The notes beneath the pieces are model-generated. The model was not told the origin of the DNA. It was given only the letters and a program-made list of their open reading frames with translations, and ran no database searches. A stretch of DNA of 64,000 nt from Crocodylus rhombifer (lineage: Eukaryota; Chordata; Crocodylia; Crocodylidae): positions 62,001 through 126,000 of the forward strand of contig JAVSML010001155.1 in assembly GCA_038503035.1 (NCBI GenBank), read 5' to 3'. Position numbers and translations under genes: made by a program. Below, piece by piece: positions 35,097 to 48,410 of this stretch. The first letter of the stretch is position 1. The number at the start of each line of letters is the position of its first letter.

Positions 35097-38000
35097 CCGA
35101 GAACTACCCAGGTACTTACTCAAAATAAGGCTGCCTGGTGACTTAAGATGCCCAAATCCTATCCTTTTAAACTCTACCTGAACTAAATAGACTAGTACTG
35201 TTGACAAGTTTCAGCTTCCTGGAAATGTTTTACCTCGATGTGATAGTCCCTCAAGAAAACAAATTGTGGACGTGGAACTGGAAAGGAAAAGAGCCCTAGC
35301 AAAGGCTGCTGAGAAGAGTCACTGAATCAAAGCCACCACGGCCGGCTCTACTTCCAGCTTCTGGTCTTCCCAGGAAGCTTCAGGCGACTGCCCCCTACTG
35401 CCATTCAGCTCCTTCCCGTGACCGCAAAGGAAGTTTCTGTCTCACTGTCTTCTCTCCAGTGATGGATGGGATCCATGCAGCAGGGTTTACACTACCAGAT
35501 GCTGGCACAATCCCAGGCTCAATCTAGTCATAAGGTTTAGCTATATTTTACTTTTAATAACATTTATTAAACTTACACCGGAGTTAAGCTCATTAAAAAC
35601 TCGCACCATGTCTCCTCGGCAGTAGGGTCCAGCTGTTGTGCTAATGATATCATGGGCATAATTACAACTGTCTGCATTAATAAGTGTTGTTAGCCCTACG
35701 TGGAATAATCGATTCAAAACTTCCTAGATCTCCCCCAACCCAGCAGTACCCAAACACACCCACCCCTCCAACCTCACTTTGAAGACAAAGGCACCCAGTC
35801 TTTAAACTGGAAAGCACAGATTTACCTTGTCTTCTCCCTTCCTGCATGCCAGGCTCTGCAGGTGTCCCTATTCCTCTTTTAATGAAACGGCACCAGTGCA
35901 AGCTTTGTTTGCTAGCTTTATATCGCCAATTAGGAGCTGTGCTTCAGCTGCACAGAAACCCCATGCACGGGACTGACTTTCTTTGTGTGCACGTATGCAG
36001 ATTTCTCAGAGTGGCTTTTACAGTACAAACCGTTTCATGGCTCACGCTGCGCAACAAGTATGCAATTTCGCTACACAGCCATTTCAGGGGCACAAATATC
36101 TTCTAACGGAGTCTAAAAACAAACAAATATTGCTGCGTTGTTCTCCTTTGCTTAAATTGTTAGTGTTTTAAAACATCTTCTTTTCCTTTTCCAAGTCACC
36201 CTGTTAAATAACTGCATTTTACGTAATTATGGACTGCTACACGTTCCTTCATTGGTTTGTTGTAACCTGCCTCCTGCAGACAACGTACGCATGCAAATGA
36301 TATTCATACACCTCCAGAACAGCTAAACAGACTAAACGGCCTTTAGCCCAGTAGAGCACATGTCGGTTACATATTCAGTCGCCCGTCTTTTCTTAAGATA
36401 TCCGGGAGAAACGTGGAGAGGAAGGGGAGAAGAAAGAGAAGCACATGTGACAGGAAAGTACATGTGTATTCAAGGGTGTGAAGTGAATGTGAATCTGCTG
36501 CAGTAATTAAAGACCACACTCCAAGCCTGCTTATCTGTTCCTTTCTTCTCTCTGCATTTAAATCATATTTGCAATCAGGGAAATTAAGGTTTTTCTTTTT
36601 TACAGAAATGATAAAGGAGGAGGAAGTCTGTCTGGATTTTCCTCTTCACTATAGCAATGTGGAAAAGAATTCCTTAGTATTTTATCTTGATTTTATGGCA
36701 TCTGATTTTATCTTAGTATTTTATCTCGACTTGGTGGTATCTTAGACAATATTCTGGACATTTGCTAAGCTAAACTGAAATATAAACAAAACTCAGCATT
36801 TTGAGGATTTATAAATCCCAGACATGTCCAAAAGAAAACTGATTATCTGGAGATACTTCAGGTACTTATATTACCTTACAGGTTAAGGTCCATCAGAGCT
36901 TAGATTTTACAGAGTGCCCACAGTTTATTGATATCATTTCATTTATCAGTGAAATGCAACCACTTCTGTAGCTGAAGTTGGCAGCTTCGGAGCAGCGCAC
37001 AGCAATGCTACTCATCTGTTCAGGATTAAACATGAGAAAACTATCCAAATGAAACATAAAGAGAACTTTGAACAGACAAAACAAACCTATCTTTATGGAC
37101 CAAAGCCAGGTTATTGAGCTAACTGACTTTCTTTTACAAACAGTCTGATGGGGAATATCATGGGCATAAGTTGTCAGGTTTTCTCTTTTAATGCACAGAT
37201 AAAAGCTACATTAAACGTGCTGCTAAAAGAGTTCCTACGCTCATACCTTCTAGTATTCAATTTGTCAAACAAAAGGAAATGAAGCTTCTTTGGCGAGAGT
37301 ATGCTAACTCTAACATGTGATATGCATATTTTAAAGAAAATAAATTGCAGTATTGTTACAGACATGTTTTATACACACAGTCATGTTCCTGTGTTGCACT
37401 TTACAATGAGTAGTCTTAACATTCCTAGTAGCCCAGTACGATTTTCTTCAGATGACATTAGCATATCATTACCTTCCACCTCTGTTGAAATAAGGCCCGT
37501 AATCAACTTCCTATTACTGATCCATGAGCATATCATTATATTTATAATGATCTATAAATACTGGACTAGTTTTGTACTATTCACACAACACTGGAAATAA
37601 GGAAGCTGATTTAATATAGAAAACCCACAGGCAAATTCTCTAAACGCCTTTGTATTTCTTTGTTCCATGAACAATGTTATAAACCTGACACTCCACTATG
37701 TTACTGCAATGTAACTCCACAGGAGAGAAGAGTGCAGGAAGTTGCTTGTTTTCATGACAGAAGTCTTACGACCCCAAAATAACAGCACTAACAAGTTCAG
37801 TTCTAACTGGAAAACTGGACAGCCTACAATGTTTAAAACATACAAAGTATAATATTAAAAAAAAAAGCCACAACAAAATGATTCTGGCAACTGCAAAATA
37901 TTTCTCCTTGCAACATCTAATTTTCCAGAAGACACTCCAATATGCAATAAACTGACAGCTGAATAAAATACACCTTTGCAATCCATTCTCATATCACCTA

Positions 38001-39067
38001 GCCTTTGGAAAGACAGTGAACACCTATTTTCATAAGTGATATACTCATTAGAAATCCTGCAAAATAAAAACCATTCTGTGAAGGCACAATGTTTCAAATA
38101 TGTAGGTGTGTGACATAGTCCATCTTTAAAAAACCGGTGAGTGGACTTATATTTGCTTGGACAGTGGGATATTTTACAATATAGCTATGCTTGGTTCTTT
38201 CAGATTGTTTTCCAAAGACTGCCAACACTAAAAAAAGGTCATTTTAAACTGTTGGTAGTTACAAGTAACACCTACAATTACTAAAAGATTAAGGGAAATC
38301 TTTATTTTTTTGCAGCTGACCATCTCATTTTACCCTCCTGCATAGCCATATTTTCCTATGGACAATATCCAAACCCACAAAACCTGAGAGGGGCCTGCCA
38401 TATTCTGTAATGACATTTCTGTCTTTTGTCTGAATTTTAGTTAATTTTCATCTGATGGTTGCCCTTTCAAAGTACTGTAGAGAAGTGAGGGGACTTGGCT
38501 GGTGTTTCACTGGGAGGAACCTCTGGACAGTTATGGACTGCCACGAGCCCTGAGGACAAGAAATATAGTGGCAGCTTACGCAGAAGACAGAGGCCTCTTT
38601 TGGACCTCTCCTTTCTCACGATTGCTGAACCCTTGGCTCCACTGGTGAATGTCTTATATTTGAGGGAGCAATAGTGAGCAGATAACCCGCAATTTGGGGG
38701 TCCCAAAATGGTAAAATAGAAGTGCATGAAAGGTTCATCTGATACAACTGTCTTTTGAAAGACTGTTTTTTCACACCCTTACATAAGGTAAAAAGGGGAG
38801 GTAGAGTGGACCCAAACCTGAACCCCTGCTTTTTATACACTGCCTTGCATTCTACAGAGGGGAAATGACCTCCCACGGGCCAATGCAGCTCAGAACTGGG
38901 CCTGGAGAGAGTGATTTTTTTTTTTCCAGTATGAAGGTCTGACACAGGCTAACTAATCTTCCAGCAATCATTTTATTAGCATCCTTTCTTTGCTGCTCTT
39001 AGCAGAGATGTGTCCCTGCAGTCCCATCCTCCAGAGTGATCCAGCCCATTCATTATAGGCTCATTAC

Positions 39068-39219
39068 CTGTGTCTTCTGAAGGCAACGGTTGCCTGATTT
39101 CCTGTTCTGCGGTATCAGCTGCCGGGGCTGCTTCCGGTGGTGGCTGCGGGGGGGCAGGTGGAGCCTTTACTGGAGTTGTGGATTCTGGTGTCTCAAATGC
39201 TTCTTCAGAGTCGGAGCTC
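39068..39219 (-). CDS. TACC2: TACC2 coding exon 2
   Basis: The acceptor ctgttttag precedes the exon at 39220-39221, and the donor gtaatg begins at 39067. The 152-nt exon completes the Met codon and encodes SSDSEEAFETPESTTPVK, then a proline/alanine-rich stretch (APPAPPQPPPEAAPAAD) and QEIRQPLPSEDT. It covers residues 23-73 and one base of the next codon. The SDSEEAFETPE segment is the most conserved part of the TACC2 N-terminus and a recurrent acidic motif of the family. The proline-rich stretch is expected to be disordered. Confidence 0.95.
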
Positions 39220-42200
39220 CTAAAACAGAAAATAAGAGCCTCATTAACAGCCTGGGCTTATTGCATCGAGTGGGCATTCAAATTTGGAAGGGACAGGTTA
39301 GACTATTAAATGCAAGACTTTCTGAGTCGAGGGAAGCAAAGCTCAGTCGTCAGTCTGCCTCTGCATTTCCCAAAGGCAGACTACACCCAGGTGACTCTGC
39401 AGTATGATGTCCAGGGCAGAACATCATTATTGCAGGTTCTCTTTGAAGAAATCTTTTGTACTGCTGAAGATTTCTGCGTGTCTCAAAAGTGAACATGCAC
39501 TTGAAAAGTAAACACTTCCTGAACAGCCTGCTTTGCAGTGTAAAGGAGGCTTGAAAAGGAAAGACAACAATGGAACCTTTTGAAGAGTTTCTGAAACTTT
39601 TCTTGGCATGATCATATGCAAACCAACTCAGGGAAAAAACAAAGGGAGCTTCTCAGGAGAGTTTCGGGGCCCTATTAAAGACGCACTCAAAACTGATCTA
39701 GTATTAGGTTTCTACATGTGTGCTTACAGGCTAGCTAGCACATACACTATAACTGGAAAAGTGACTGAGCAGCAAACTTCTGCACCGCCCAACCCCTCAG
39801 AAATATCACATTTCATTGTAGTGGCATTTTTACACAGCACTTTAGGCAGTAGTAAGCGTACTGGTTTGTTATACGAGATAAGACAAGGCTGGTAAATGAG
39901 CAGAGTTTTGTATGCTGTCAATAATACATTTCTACCCCTCCTTCATTACAAACACATAGAAAACAGAAGGTGCGCAAGAGGTGAAAGCACATAAAGGAAG
40001 CTATGAAAAATGGTGCCAACCAAATGAAATGCAAGCTTAAAAGGCTACAACTGTACAAAGAGATGGTTAACCTAAAAATGTAATGGGGGGAGAGGGGATA
40101 TACAGAAGGACATAACAAATTGCACTAAAGGAAAGACCACTTTAGGAAACTGTCCTAGCTATTTGCTTTTATAGGCAAAATGAAACTACAGCATAACATT
40201 TTGATTTCTCTTTACGTAACTTTGTTGAGCAAATAATGCTGTTACAATACTGTCTTGGTAATTACTTAGCAAGCATTTCTGCTGGTCAGATGCAGTTTTT
40301 CCCACTGGTCTATAATACAATGAATTGAATGGGGTGACGGTTTCCTGAAAAACAGGACTGACTTGCCTATTTCCAGTGAGTCTCTGCATGGCTAGGAGAC
40401 TGTAGTCTCCGGTACTTCTCACAGCTGTCCACATCCATCGCGCCCACTGCATTGGGGACAAAATTTGCCATGAAGTGAAAGCCATTTCATCCCAAAGAAG
40501 TGCTCTACAAGTCGTCCTCATACAGTACGTGGAATCAAGGACTTCTTTGACTTAATTAAAATTAAAAGAAAACTCCATACTGCCAAGCCATAAATTCTGT
40601 TTGCATTCTTGAAGCTTTTGGATTATCTTAAGCAGCTCCCTGTCAGACAAAGAGCAAGTGCTCGACTTGCTTTCTGTTACATTTGCTTAAATCTCTCAGC
40701 ATGATGCCTGCGTGGGCCAGAGTAGAAAAGAGCCCAGCGTTGTTCCTGACAGCTCAAGGGGCTGGATGGACCGGATTCCCTCCGACTAGCTCTGCAGAAT
40801 CCCAATGAGAGCTCGGTCTCGCTAGCTATGTTGTCTCAGCACACACAGCTGCTTGGACTCTGCCATTAACTCCGCAACTATTTGATTCCCACTACACCTG
40901 CGCAAAGCAAAAGGATTTTAGCTACGTATTATCCTCTTTTGTTTGGTTGATGGGGTTTTCTTTTTCTTTTTGTTTTATTTTTGTTCACTGGCCAGGCCTC
41001 CTGTAAATAAAGTTACCTCCTGCCAGGAGAAATGCACAAAGATTGAAGTACTGCATCTGTTTATCCATTATTTTTATGTCAGCTTCTCAACATACAGTCT
41101 TTGTTTCCAAGCTCAGATCATATTTGTTCAAGAGGCTACGAGACCAAGTGAGTTAATGGGAAGCAGCGGGCTGTAACTTTTTTAATTACCTCCCTTCAAA
41201 TATGCTTCCCCCTTTAAGTTTACAATAATGTAAAGACCAAAAAGGACTGTAAACAAAGAGCTTCTGTAAATTGAAATAGAGCCACACAATGAGCGTCCTT
41301 AAAACCAGGGCAATGTTTTTCCTTTCCCTGACAAATTTAGGAAACTTTAACCGGAATCGAAACATTTCAAGGGAAAACAGCTATTGTTTGATTATTTTTA
41401 ACAGAGAAAAAGTAAATGTTTCCTAGCCTAAACCCTAAAATTAGAAAGTTACAGTCTAAGCAAAGGACTGACAATTGCACAAATTAAGAGTGCAGTATAT
41501 CAATTCCTTGATGTTTTATACACCACAGAATGGATTTATTTTCTTTCCTTCCCCCTCAGACATATGAATATAACTTTATTACATCAGGATAAATATACAG
41601 TAGTCCTAAAACAGTAATAGCATATTATTTTGAACATTTATTTTCTAGATACATTATATACAGCACAAGTTATATGTATTGTGTATGTACATATACAAGT
41701 CTATATTATATACAGTGTGCTGAAGAAGTTTCCACACCTTAGTCACACTTATCATCAATGTATAATTGTGCTTGATGGCACATGTTCTATTTTTATGGTG
41801 GCACCGTTGAGAGGTTACTTCTGTTTGTTTCTCTTTATAGCAGAAGTACCATAATTGATCTCATGTTTTCTATGCGTAATGGGGCCACCACCCACACTCC
41901 AACTGTTGGATGAATCTGGAGGAAACACCAGGAATTCCAATGGACTTTTCTACTGAAGACAAAGGAACGCCCTATTCTTATGTCAATGAAGAATAAAACC
42001 ACCATCAAATTGTGAAATCAAATTCTGTTGCTTTCATGAATCTGCAGGCAGTTTTAATGCCAGTGCTGAAGTTCATAGTTTTCTTTATTATCATCAGCAG
42101 CAACAGAACAACAGCGAAAAAATCCCTGCCTCTATCACTGCTGCTAAGCCAGCGAGCAACATTAAAGCCAATAAATATCATATTAAATTCATTCTGATGC

Positions 42201-42344
42201 TGCTGGTGATATTATGACTAGCAACACAGTCAAGAAATTACACTATTCAGAAGGAAATGGAAAGAACGATCTAATACCAAAGAGGTCCTCCCCATCGCAG
42301 CCAGCAGGTTGTGGAAGGAGCAGAGCTATGGATGTCTGTGCATG

Positions 42345-42349
<5 letters not shown>

Positions 42350-42398
<49 letters not shown>
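42350..42398 (+). repeat. (CA)n microsatellite
   Basis: About 24 uninterrupted CA units, preceded by a short GCGCGC transition. Likely length-polymorphic. The cysteine/valine-rich and threonine/histidine-rich frames across it are artefacts. Confidence 0.99.
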
Positions 42399-42399
<1 letters not shown>

Positions 42400-43343
42400 C
42401 TGGACTTCCAACAACTGCCAGGAAGTTTGGGAAGTGGCAAAGGGTAGATAGAGTAAGAAAACATCAATTCCTCCCAGTAGCCAAAATGATGCAGGATTCC
42501 TTGAACTCCGGGATGAATGATGGAGTCCAGGCATAGGTCCAGCCATGATCCACGACATGGGTTCAGGTCCTATCTTTCAGTTCCAGCTTTGGATGGAGCT
42601 CTCCCCAAGTGAACTCACTGGTTTAGTTATTTTTCCAAGTGATTAAGGAAATCTAATGTTCCAGTCAGTAGGTAGATTTTCAAGCATTTGTTTAAAACGC
42701 AAGCATAGAAACCCTAAGTGGAGCATTTACTCTTAAAATAGTATTTTGTATTGATAACAACGTTGCTGTAACCTTCACAGATATGGGTGGTTAAGGAGCA
42801 GATGACTCCAAACTACCCCTACCTTGCAGACTACATTAAAGCCAGTGACCTCAGTGCATTCACGCTCCCTGCCATGATGTCAGCCTGAAACCTTGCCTCC
42901 AGGTTCAGATCCCAGCTTTGCATCAGGAATCCTGAAAGCCCTGAGGACCGCAGTTCAAACCAGGGTTTCCAGAATCTCTGCTACAGGACTGGGAGGAGTG
43001 GGAAGGGGATTTTCTCAGGGCTTCCAGGCTCCATTTCACACCGTTGGGAATCTGGAAGCTCTTGAAACTTTGCTTGAACACAACTCCCAGACACCCTCCT
43101 TATGTGGGGGGACTCCTGAGTCTATCCCTGACTTTAGGGGTAGCCAGCTCCATTTTTATTGTATAAAAAAGTGGGTATTTCCCTTTCCTTTCTGACATTT
43201 TACTTTACTTAACAACTCATTCAGAATTGTTAAAAAAAAAAGCAAGAGGATGAACCCCGTGATTTGCTCAATGCCTTGCATCAGCATTAGTGGATCTTAT
43301 TCCCCTTTTCTAACTGCATTTCCTTTGGAAATATTAATCCAGA

Positions 43344-43598
43344 CAGGGCACATCTACACGTGCATTGATGCGCTTTCCTAATGCACATCAAGTTTGGGAC
43401 CTCCAATATGAGGTACTAAAATGTGCATTAAGCTGCACAAATGTGCAATAGCAAGAGCACACTCTTTGTCAGTGATGCTTAAAGCACGGTAGCCTATTCT
43501 GCCGCACCTTAGTGTATCAGCACAGTTTTTTACATGCCGCCTTAATGTGCAGTAGAATAGGCTACTGCACATTCAAGCGGATATGTAGACATGCCCAC
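43344..43598. mobile_element. Non-autonomous hAT (CAGGGCACATCTACA ends), 255 bp
   Basis: Left end CAGGGCACATCTACACGTGC and the inverted right end GTGGGCATGTCTACATATCC. Perfect 8-bp duplications aatccaga flank it (43336-43343 and 43599-43606). Internal blocks such as tgtgcattaag and cttaatgtgcag are mirrored, so most of the element can fold back on itself. Confidence 0.94.
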
Positions 43599-43905
43599 AA
43601 TCCAGATAATTACTTCTCCATGATACAGCAACAATTAAAATACCAAAAACACTCCAGAGCTGTGATCCAAAGGAAGTTCCTTCTTGAAACAAAGGCAGCT
43701 TGTTCTATTCTGCCAGTACACAAAATTAAGTGATGTGTTCTCCATGGATTTAGGCTGTCAGGAATGTGAGAATATCATCACACTGTAAACCAATACGAGA
43801 TGTGAAACATAAGTCTCACATTTAACTGTCAAATCCACCTTAAACGTTTACTGTTTAAGATAGAATCAGGTTCCAGAATTGTAACATAACCATATTTTCC
43901 TTCTT

Positions 43906-43936
<31 letters not shown>

Positions 43937-43954
43937 AAGAAAGAAAGAGAGAGA
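43906..43954 (+). repeat. (GA)n / (GAAA)n microsatellite
   Basis: A GA dinucleotide tract interrupted by four to five gaaa units. Confidence 0.97.
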
Positions 43955-46900
43955 TTAATACATGCACATATATAAAAGAAGGATAAAGATTAAAGTATTA
44001 TTGCTTCTCTGTGCAATCACTGTGCTTACAAAATGAACAAGGAAAAATAAGTAAAGTTTATGTAAAGTTTATGTAAGCCGGAGCACAGTCTCAGTACCTC
44101 AATGGTTTCCTCTAGGATTTGCTTGCAAAATATACAAAGGGAAAAAGGAATAAGAAGGTATAATTGTTTTTTTTACCATTTATAAATTAATAATATGAAA
44201 TACAAGTAATGATTATAAGCAATAATGCACTGGGTTGACTATATACTACTTTTTAGAGGTGGCAAGTTATGAGAGATTTTTGGAAGTCTTCTAACTTATC
44301 TGCAGCATCATTTTTATATTGATCACTTACAGAAGTGATTTAAGATACATGGGAAGTGGTTCTTACCATTTAACAGACATATAAGCTAGTCAGCAAGTAC
44401 ATCTGGTTGCCCTGTTTGGTCAAGGCACTTGGCATTGATGGTAAAGGGATCACTTACAAATATTAAAAAAAAATTAAAACACAATTGATTAAATGATATA
44501 CATGTGTATTTATTGATAGAAAGGAATATATTTAAAATCTACCTGGAATTATTTTAGTCTAACTGTACTAGGTTATCAAGAACAGTCTGTAGGGTACAAT
44601 TCTTAACTGACATGATAATGGTCTAAGTAGGTCTTTTTCATGTCTCCCTGCCAGGATTCTGTGTATCTGTAAATAACACACGTAAAAACCAATGCAAGAT
44701 GGAACATGAGAGTTAAGTGAAAAAGGAAAGAAAATAAAATAGTGAAGACAGTACGGATGGTGGAAGCTTATCTTGCTCTACAAAGTGATTACAATATGAC
44801 CAGAAAAGATCTTTCGTTTCCCATAGGTTTAAGATATTAAATAAACAGAAAAAGTAGTGCACATGCAGAATTTTTTCGACCAGAGAGCATGACAGGAAAT
44901 GCAAAAATAACACTGGATCAAACACATCCTGGCATGCACTATAATGAATGGGGAAAATTCACTGTTCCCACTCTCATCTGGAAACCTTGGGATTTTGTCC
45001 AGCTATTACACAAATCTCAGGAGGAAATAATGAAGGAAATGACTTGGGCTCACTTCTCTTCCTCACCTTTGGCCTCATGGAAACCCCTCCCCATGAGATC
45101 CTTCACCCTCCCTTTTAATAATGCAACTGAAGTTTGCACTGGAAAAGCATGTCATCAGTTACTGCAGTCTCAGAAATAAAGTTCATTGTCTATATAGCTG
45201 CAAAATATTCGATAAATGAGAATTTCTCCTTTTATTTTCTCTCTTCCCTGTTCACTCCATTAAACTGCTACAACCACTAGAATGAAGTGAATCCAGGTGT
45301 CACTTGCAGACAAGGTTCAATAACAAATCTGCTACAGTGCTGATAGGATTTTCTCAGTCTCATCAAGAATGTTGTATTTTTTCAGGCTTTTCTTGAAATT
45401 TATAACCCAGCAATAGATACCATGCAACTGTGCATGTAGGACACATCCAGCAAAGCAAAGATAAATGGATATCTTTAAAAGTGAATCATGACTGGGCAAA
45501 GGACCAAGAGATTTAGCACAGGTTTTGTTGCATGAGTGGTTTAAATAAGGTTCATCATCCTTAATGTTGAGTACAATGGCCCAGTTTTCAGAACTGTTGT
45601 ATGCGCACATGTGGCATCTTTTGCCTCAATGGAGTTGCTTCCCTTGAAGCAAACTCTATGTTTGTATCATTTTTTTCTCAGTATGCCAAAAAAAATGCCC
45701 TTCCCATCTGTCCAGAAGCTTTATGCAGCTCTCATCTGCTGGCTACCCTAGCCCACAATTCAGTGATGCATAATTGGATGGGATTTTAGAGAGGGAGAGT
45801 TCAAACCCCTTCTAGCACACCGGCAGCGCTGGAATGAAGAGATACCATGCACCTCTTCCCCTGCACAGAGAGATGGGGGAAGGTAAAATGATGCCACAAT
45901 ACTAGCTGAATGCCACTTAAAGATTGGAGACAGCCAAAACATCAGCAACGCCTACTTTTAGGCTTCTTTGTGCCACTAGAATTACTAAAAAAAGCTGGAC
46001 CACTGAGTAGAACATAATCCTCTCTATTTAAAGTGTGTATATCTTCTCCCTAAACCTCACAATTTATTATTAAGGAAAGAATAGACAAATTTGCCAAAAG
46101 TTGAAGGATGGCCCAGAACTAAACTCTCTCTCACAGGCTGGGTACATAGACATTATCACTTTAACCTGCAGCTTTATTGTATCCACCACATGCTCCACCA
46201 AACTTGTCCTTAACTTGTAAGTATTCAGGTAAACCATATACAATATTCATTTATCTGTATGCAGATATCTTGTTTTAGTGATACCAGGCCACACAGATTT
46301 GAATAAACATTGTGCAGCAGATTCATAAACTGGAAAATAATCTGCTTCACACATGTACTGACTTTAGTATTCTCCAACAGAAAATACAGCCTATACATCC
46401 CACCCCTGTGCAAAAATTTTTTAAGGGTAATAAAATTAATACAACACTCTGTAGGTCTATGGAAGTCTTCTACATTCTCACCCAACCTTGATCCGGCAGG
46501 ACTAACCGGACCTATGCAGGGAAAGAAAAAGAAGAAAGTCCCAAAAAGACGGTGGAGAGGGAGTTGAACTCTCAGCTCTGTCATTTCTGCCCACCTATAT
46601 TCCCCTGAAGCTTCACTTTAGTCATCCCAACAGAGCCAACCAGCTCCAACACCTACTTCTGTAGATGTTTCCTGCAACCTGTCTGCAGTCCTGGGTGCTT
46701 AAGAGGAAGCACGCCACTCTGGAGCTTCTCCATCTCATATCTCCACATACAATTTTAGGTGACCCCTAGTTTGTTGTGTCAAACTATGGAAGTACATCCC
46801 ACCAGGGCCATTTGCAGCTACAAATTATGATGAGGACATGTGGTTTGATCTACAGATGTGGTGTATATGCGTAGAAAATCTCATGAAGTTACTTTTTGTA

Positions 46901-47223
46901 TTGAAGTTTCTGTGAAAAAACACAGTGGTTCTCAACCATTTTAGAAAGTACCACTCCAGGTTTTCCTTGCTTTTTTACTACAGAAAAACAATAGAGCTTT
47001 TTTTCTGCTGCAAAGAATTGAGAAAGATCACAGTAAGTCAGAATGTTTTTGACACTATGCAATCTTATCTGAAATCTCGGGGTTTATCATCTTGTGAATC
47101 ATGTCTGCACACCTAACAATGCTAACACTGAGTAGCACCCCACACCACTCTTGAAAGGATCTCAGGGAACCCCCGGGTGATGCAGCACCCTGGTTAAGAA
47201 TCAGTGCAATAAATGCTCTAGTC

Positions 47224-48410
47224 CAGAGATTGGAAACATCTTAGCAATGGTGGTCTGAAACAACCCACTAGGGCTAAGGACAGGCATTCAAAAAGCCTGA
47301 GCCTGAACTGATTCAATCTTTACAGGTTAGTCGAACCTGGCTAGGCTGAACAGGTTTGTAAATACACAGACATCCCCTCTGGACTGAAGAAATGGAGGCA
47401 TATGCCTGCAGTGGCTCAGGGTAGAAGCCAGGGGGGTGATAAAGCAGCCCTTCCTTCCCTTCCTCAGGGCTGAACTGAGGGCAGGGTGGGGGTGTGGACA
47501 GGCCCCAGCAGGATGCTCTGATCAGGGAGGGGTGTCCCCCCGCCCTGCTCCTGACTAGCCCAGCAGGGAGTTGATAACAGTTTTATCACCCCTAACTCAG
47601 TGTTTATCAGCCCATCAAGAAAACAAAAGCCTCTCTCCATTAGTTCCAGCTCTTCTTAAACAACTTTTTCGGAGGAAGGAATGGAGGGTTACCAGCTACC
47701 TCTGGATTAGCTCCAGTTAGCCCTAAGCCAACACTGTCCTATCTGCCTTTGTTACCTCTCCCACAGCAGAGACTGCAGCCAGCATGTGGTCTGCTAGCTA
47801 ATGCTGAGAGGTGTCCGTGTAAGGCAGAGGGGAGGGGGGAATCCCTGCTTGAGCAGGGAGTGGGGAGGGGGAAGGGGGGAGCAGGGGGAAGCCAGGCAGA
47901 CCCTGTTGTACCTGCAGTCTCTGCCAGAGCTTCAGCCAGGGATCAAAGGGGGGGCAGCTCTCCTGGGCTGAAGCAGACAACAGAGCCCTGCCCAGCAAGG
48001 CATCTGGGATGCTGGGGGACTCTGGTTTAACTTAAACCAAGAAGTGGTCTGGGACAGACATTGTATAAACTGGTTTGACCCAAATCAGTTAAGTCTGATG
48101 CTATATTCAACTAGGTTTATCTCAAACCTTTTTCAGCCATTTTCAAACTGGTTTATGTGCACTGAATGTATGTTCAGTTACAGATTTAAACCAATTTCTG
48201 ATCACTTAAATTGGTTTATGTGTAATGTCTGTCTCTAACACTAGGGTCCAAGGTGAGGTGACACTTCTGACTCAGCCGCTGCTGTAACCACTGCATCTCT
48301 CCACTGCCTAGTTACAATGTGGGAACAGCCTCCTGCTGCTGAAATACAGTTAAAGCTACCCATCCCCAGGGAACAGATCCAGTCCATGGACAGTAGATTG
48401 CTGACCCCTA
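47224..48410. mobile_element. Older hAT element split by a nested insertion
   Basis: The left end CAGAGATTGGAAACATC and the inverted right end TAGGGGTCAGCAATCT are diverged inverted repeats of a hAT MITE. Flanking octamers ctctagtc and ctctaaat match at 6 of 8. Its interior is interrupted at 47274-48238 by another element; without that insertion the copy would be about 214 bp. Confidence 0.7.
47274..48238. mobile_element. hAT-type element nested in an older hAT, 965 bp
   Basis: Perfect 8-bp duplications cactaggg (47266-47273 and 48239-48246) bound inverted ends ctaaggacaggcattc and ttagagacagacattac. Subterminal aaactggttta/aaccaattt motifs near the right end are mirrored weakly at the left (caggtttgtaaa). 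The GC-rich middle (47400-48000) is non-coding. The younger of the nested pair. Confidence 0.85.

Larger units (their letters stand above)
27039..39067 (-). other. TACC2: TACC2 intron 2 (12 kb)
   Basis: Contains hAT fragments or GC-rich repeats (29057-29200, 30080-30671, 34696-35096), short tandem duplications (29921-29970, 32330-32376, 34641-34678), an AT-rich array (34301-34428) and a SINE-like relic (34143-34275). Candidate conserved non-coding stretches are 32060-32420, 35590-35720 and 36180-36320. The rest, including 27100-29000 and 36330-39060, shows nothing I can name. Confidence 0.7.

Noticed and set aside
38467..38945. Minus-strand frames of 86 and 109 codons in intron 2
   Set aside because: Same strand as TACC2, but no suitable phase or TACC2-like sequence, and no recognised family.
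40680..40900. Possible alternative first exon or promoter (some CpG, short ATG frame on the minus strand)
   Set aside because: The frame ends after 14 codons and there is no donor in a phase compatible with the next TACC2 exon; no strong promoter motif.
42214..42558. Frames rich in His/Thr or Cys/Val
   Set aside because: Translation of the (CA)n microsatellite.
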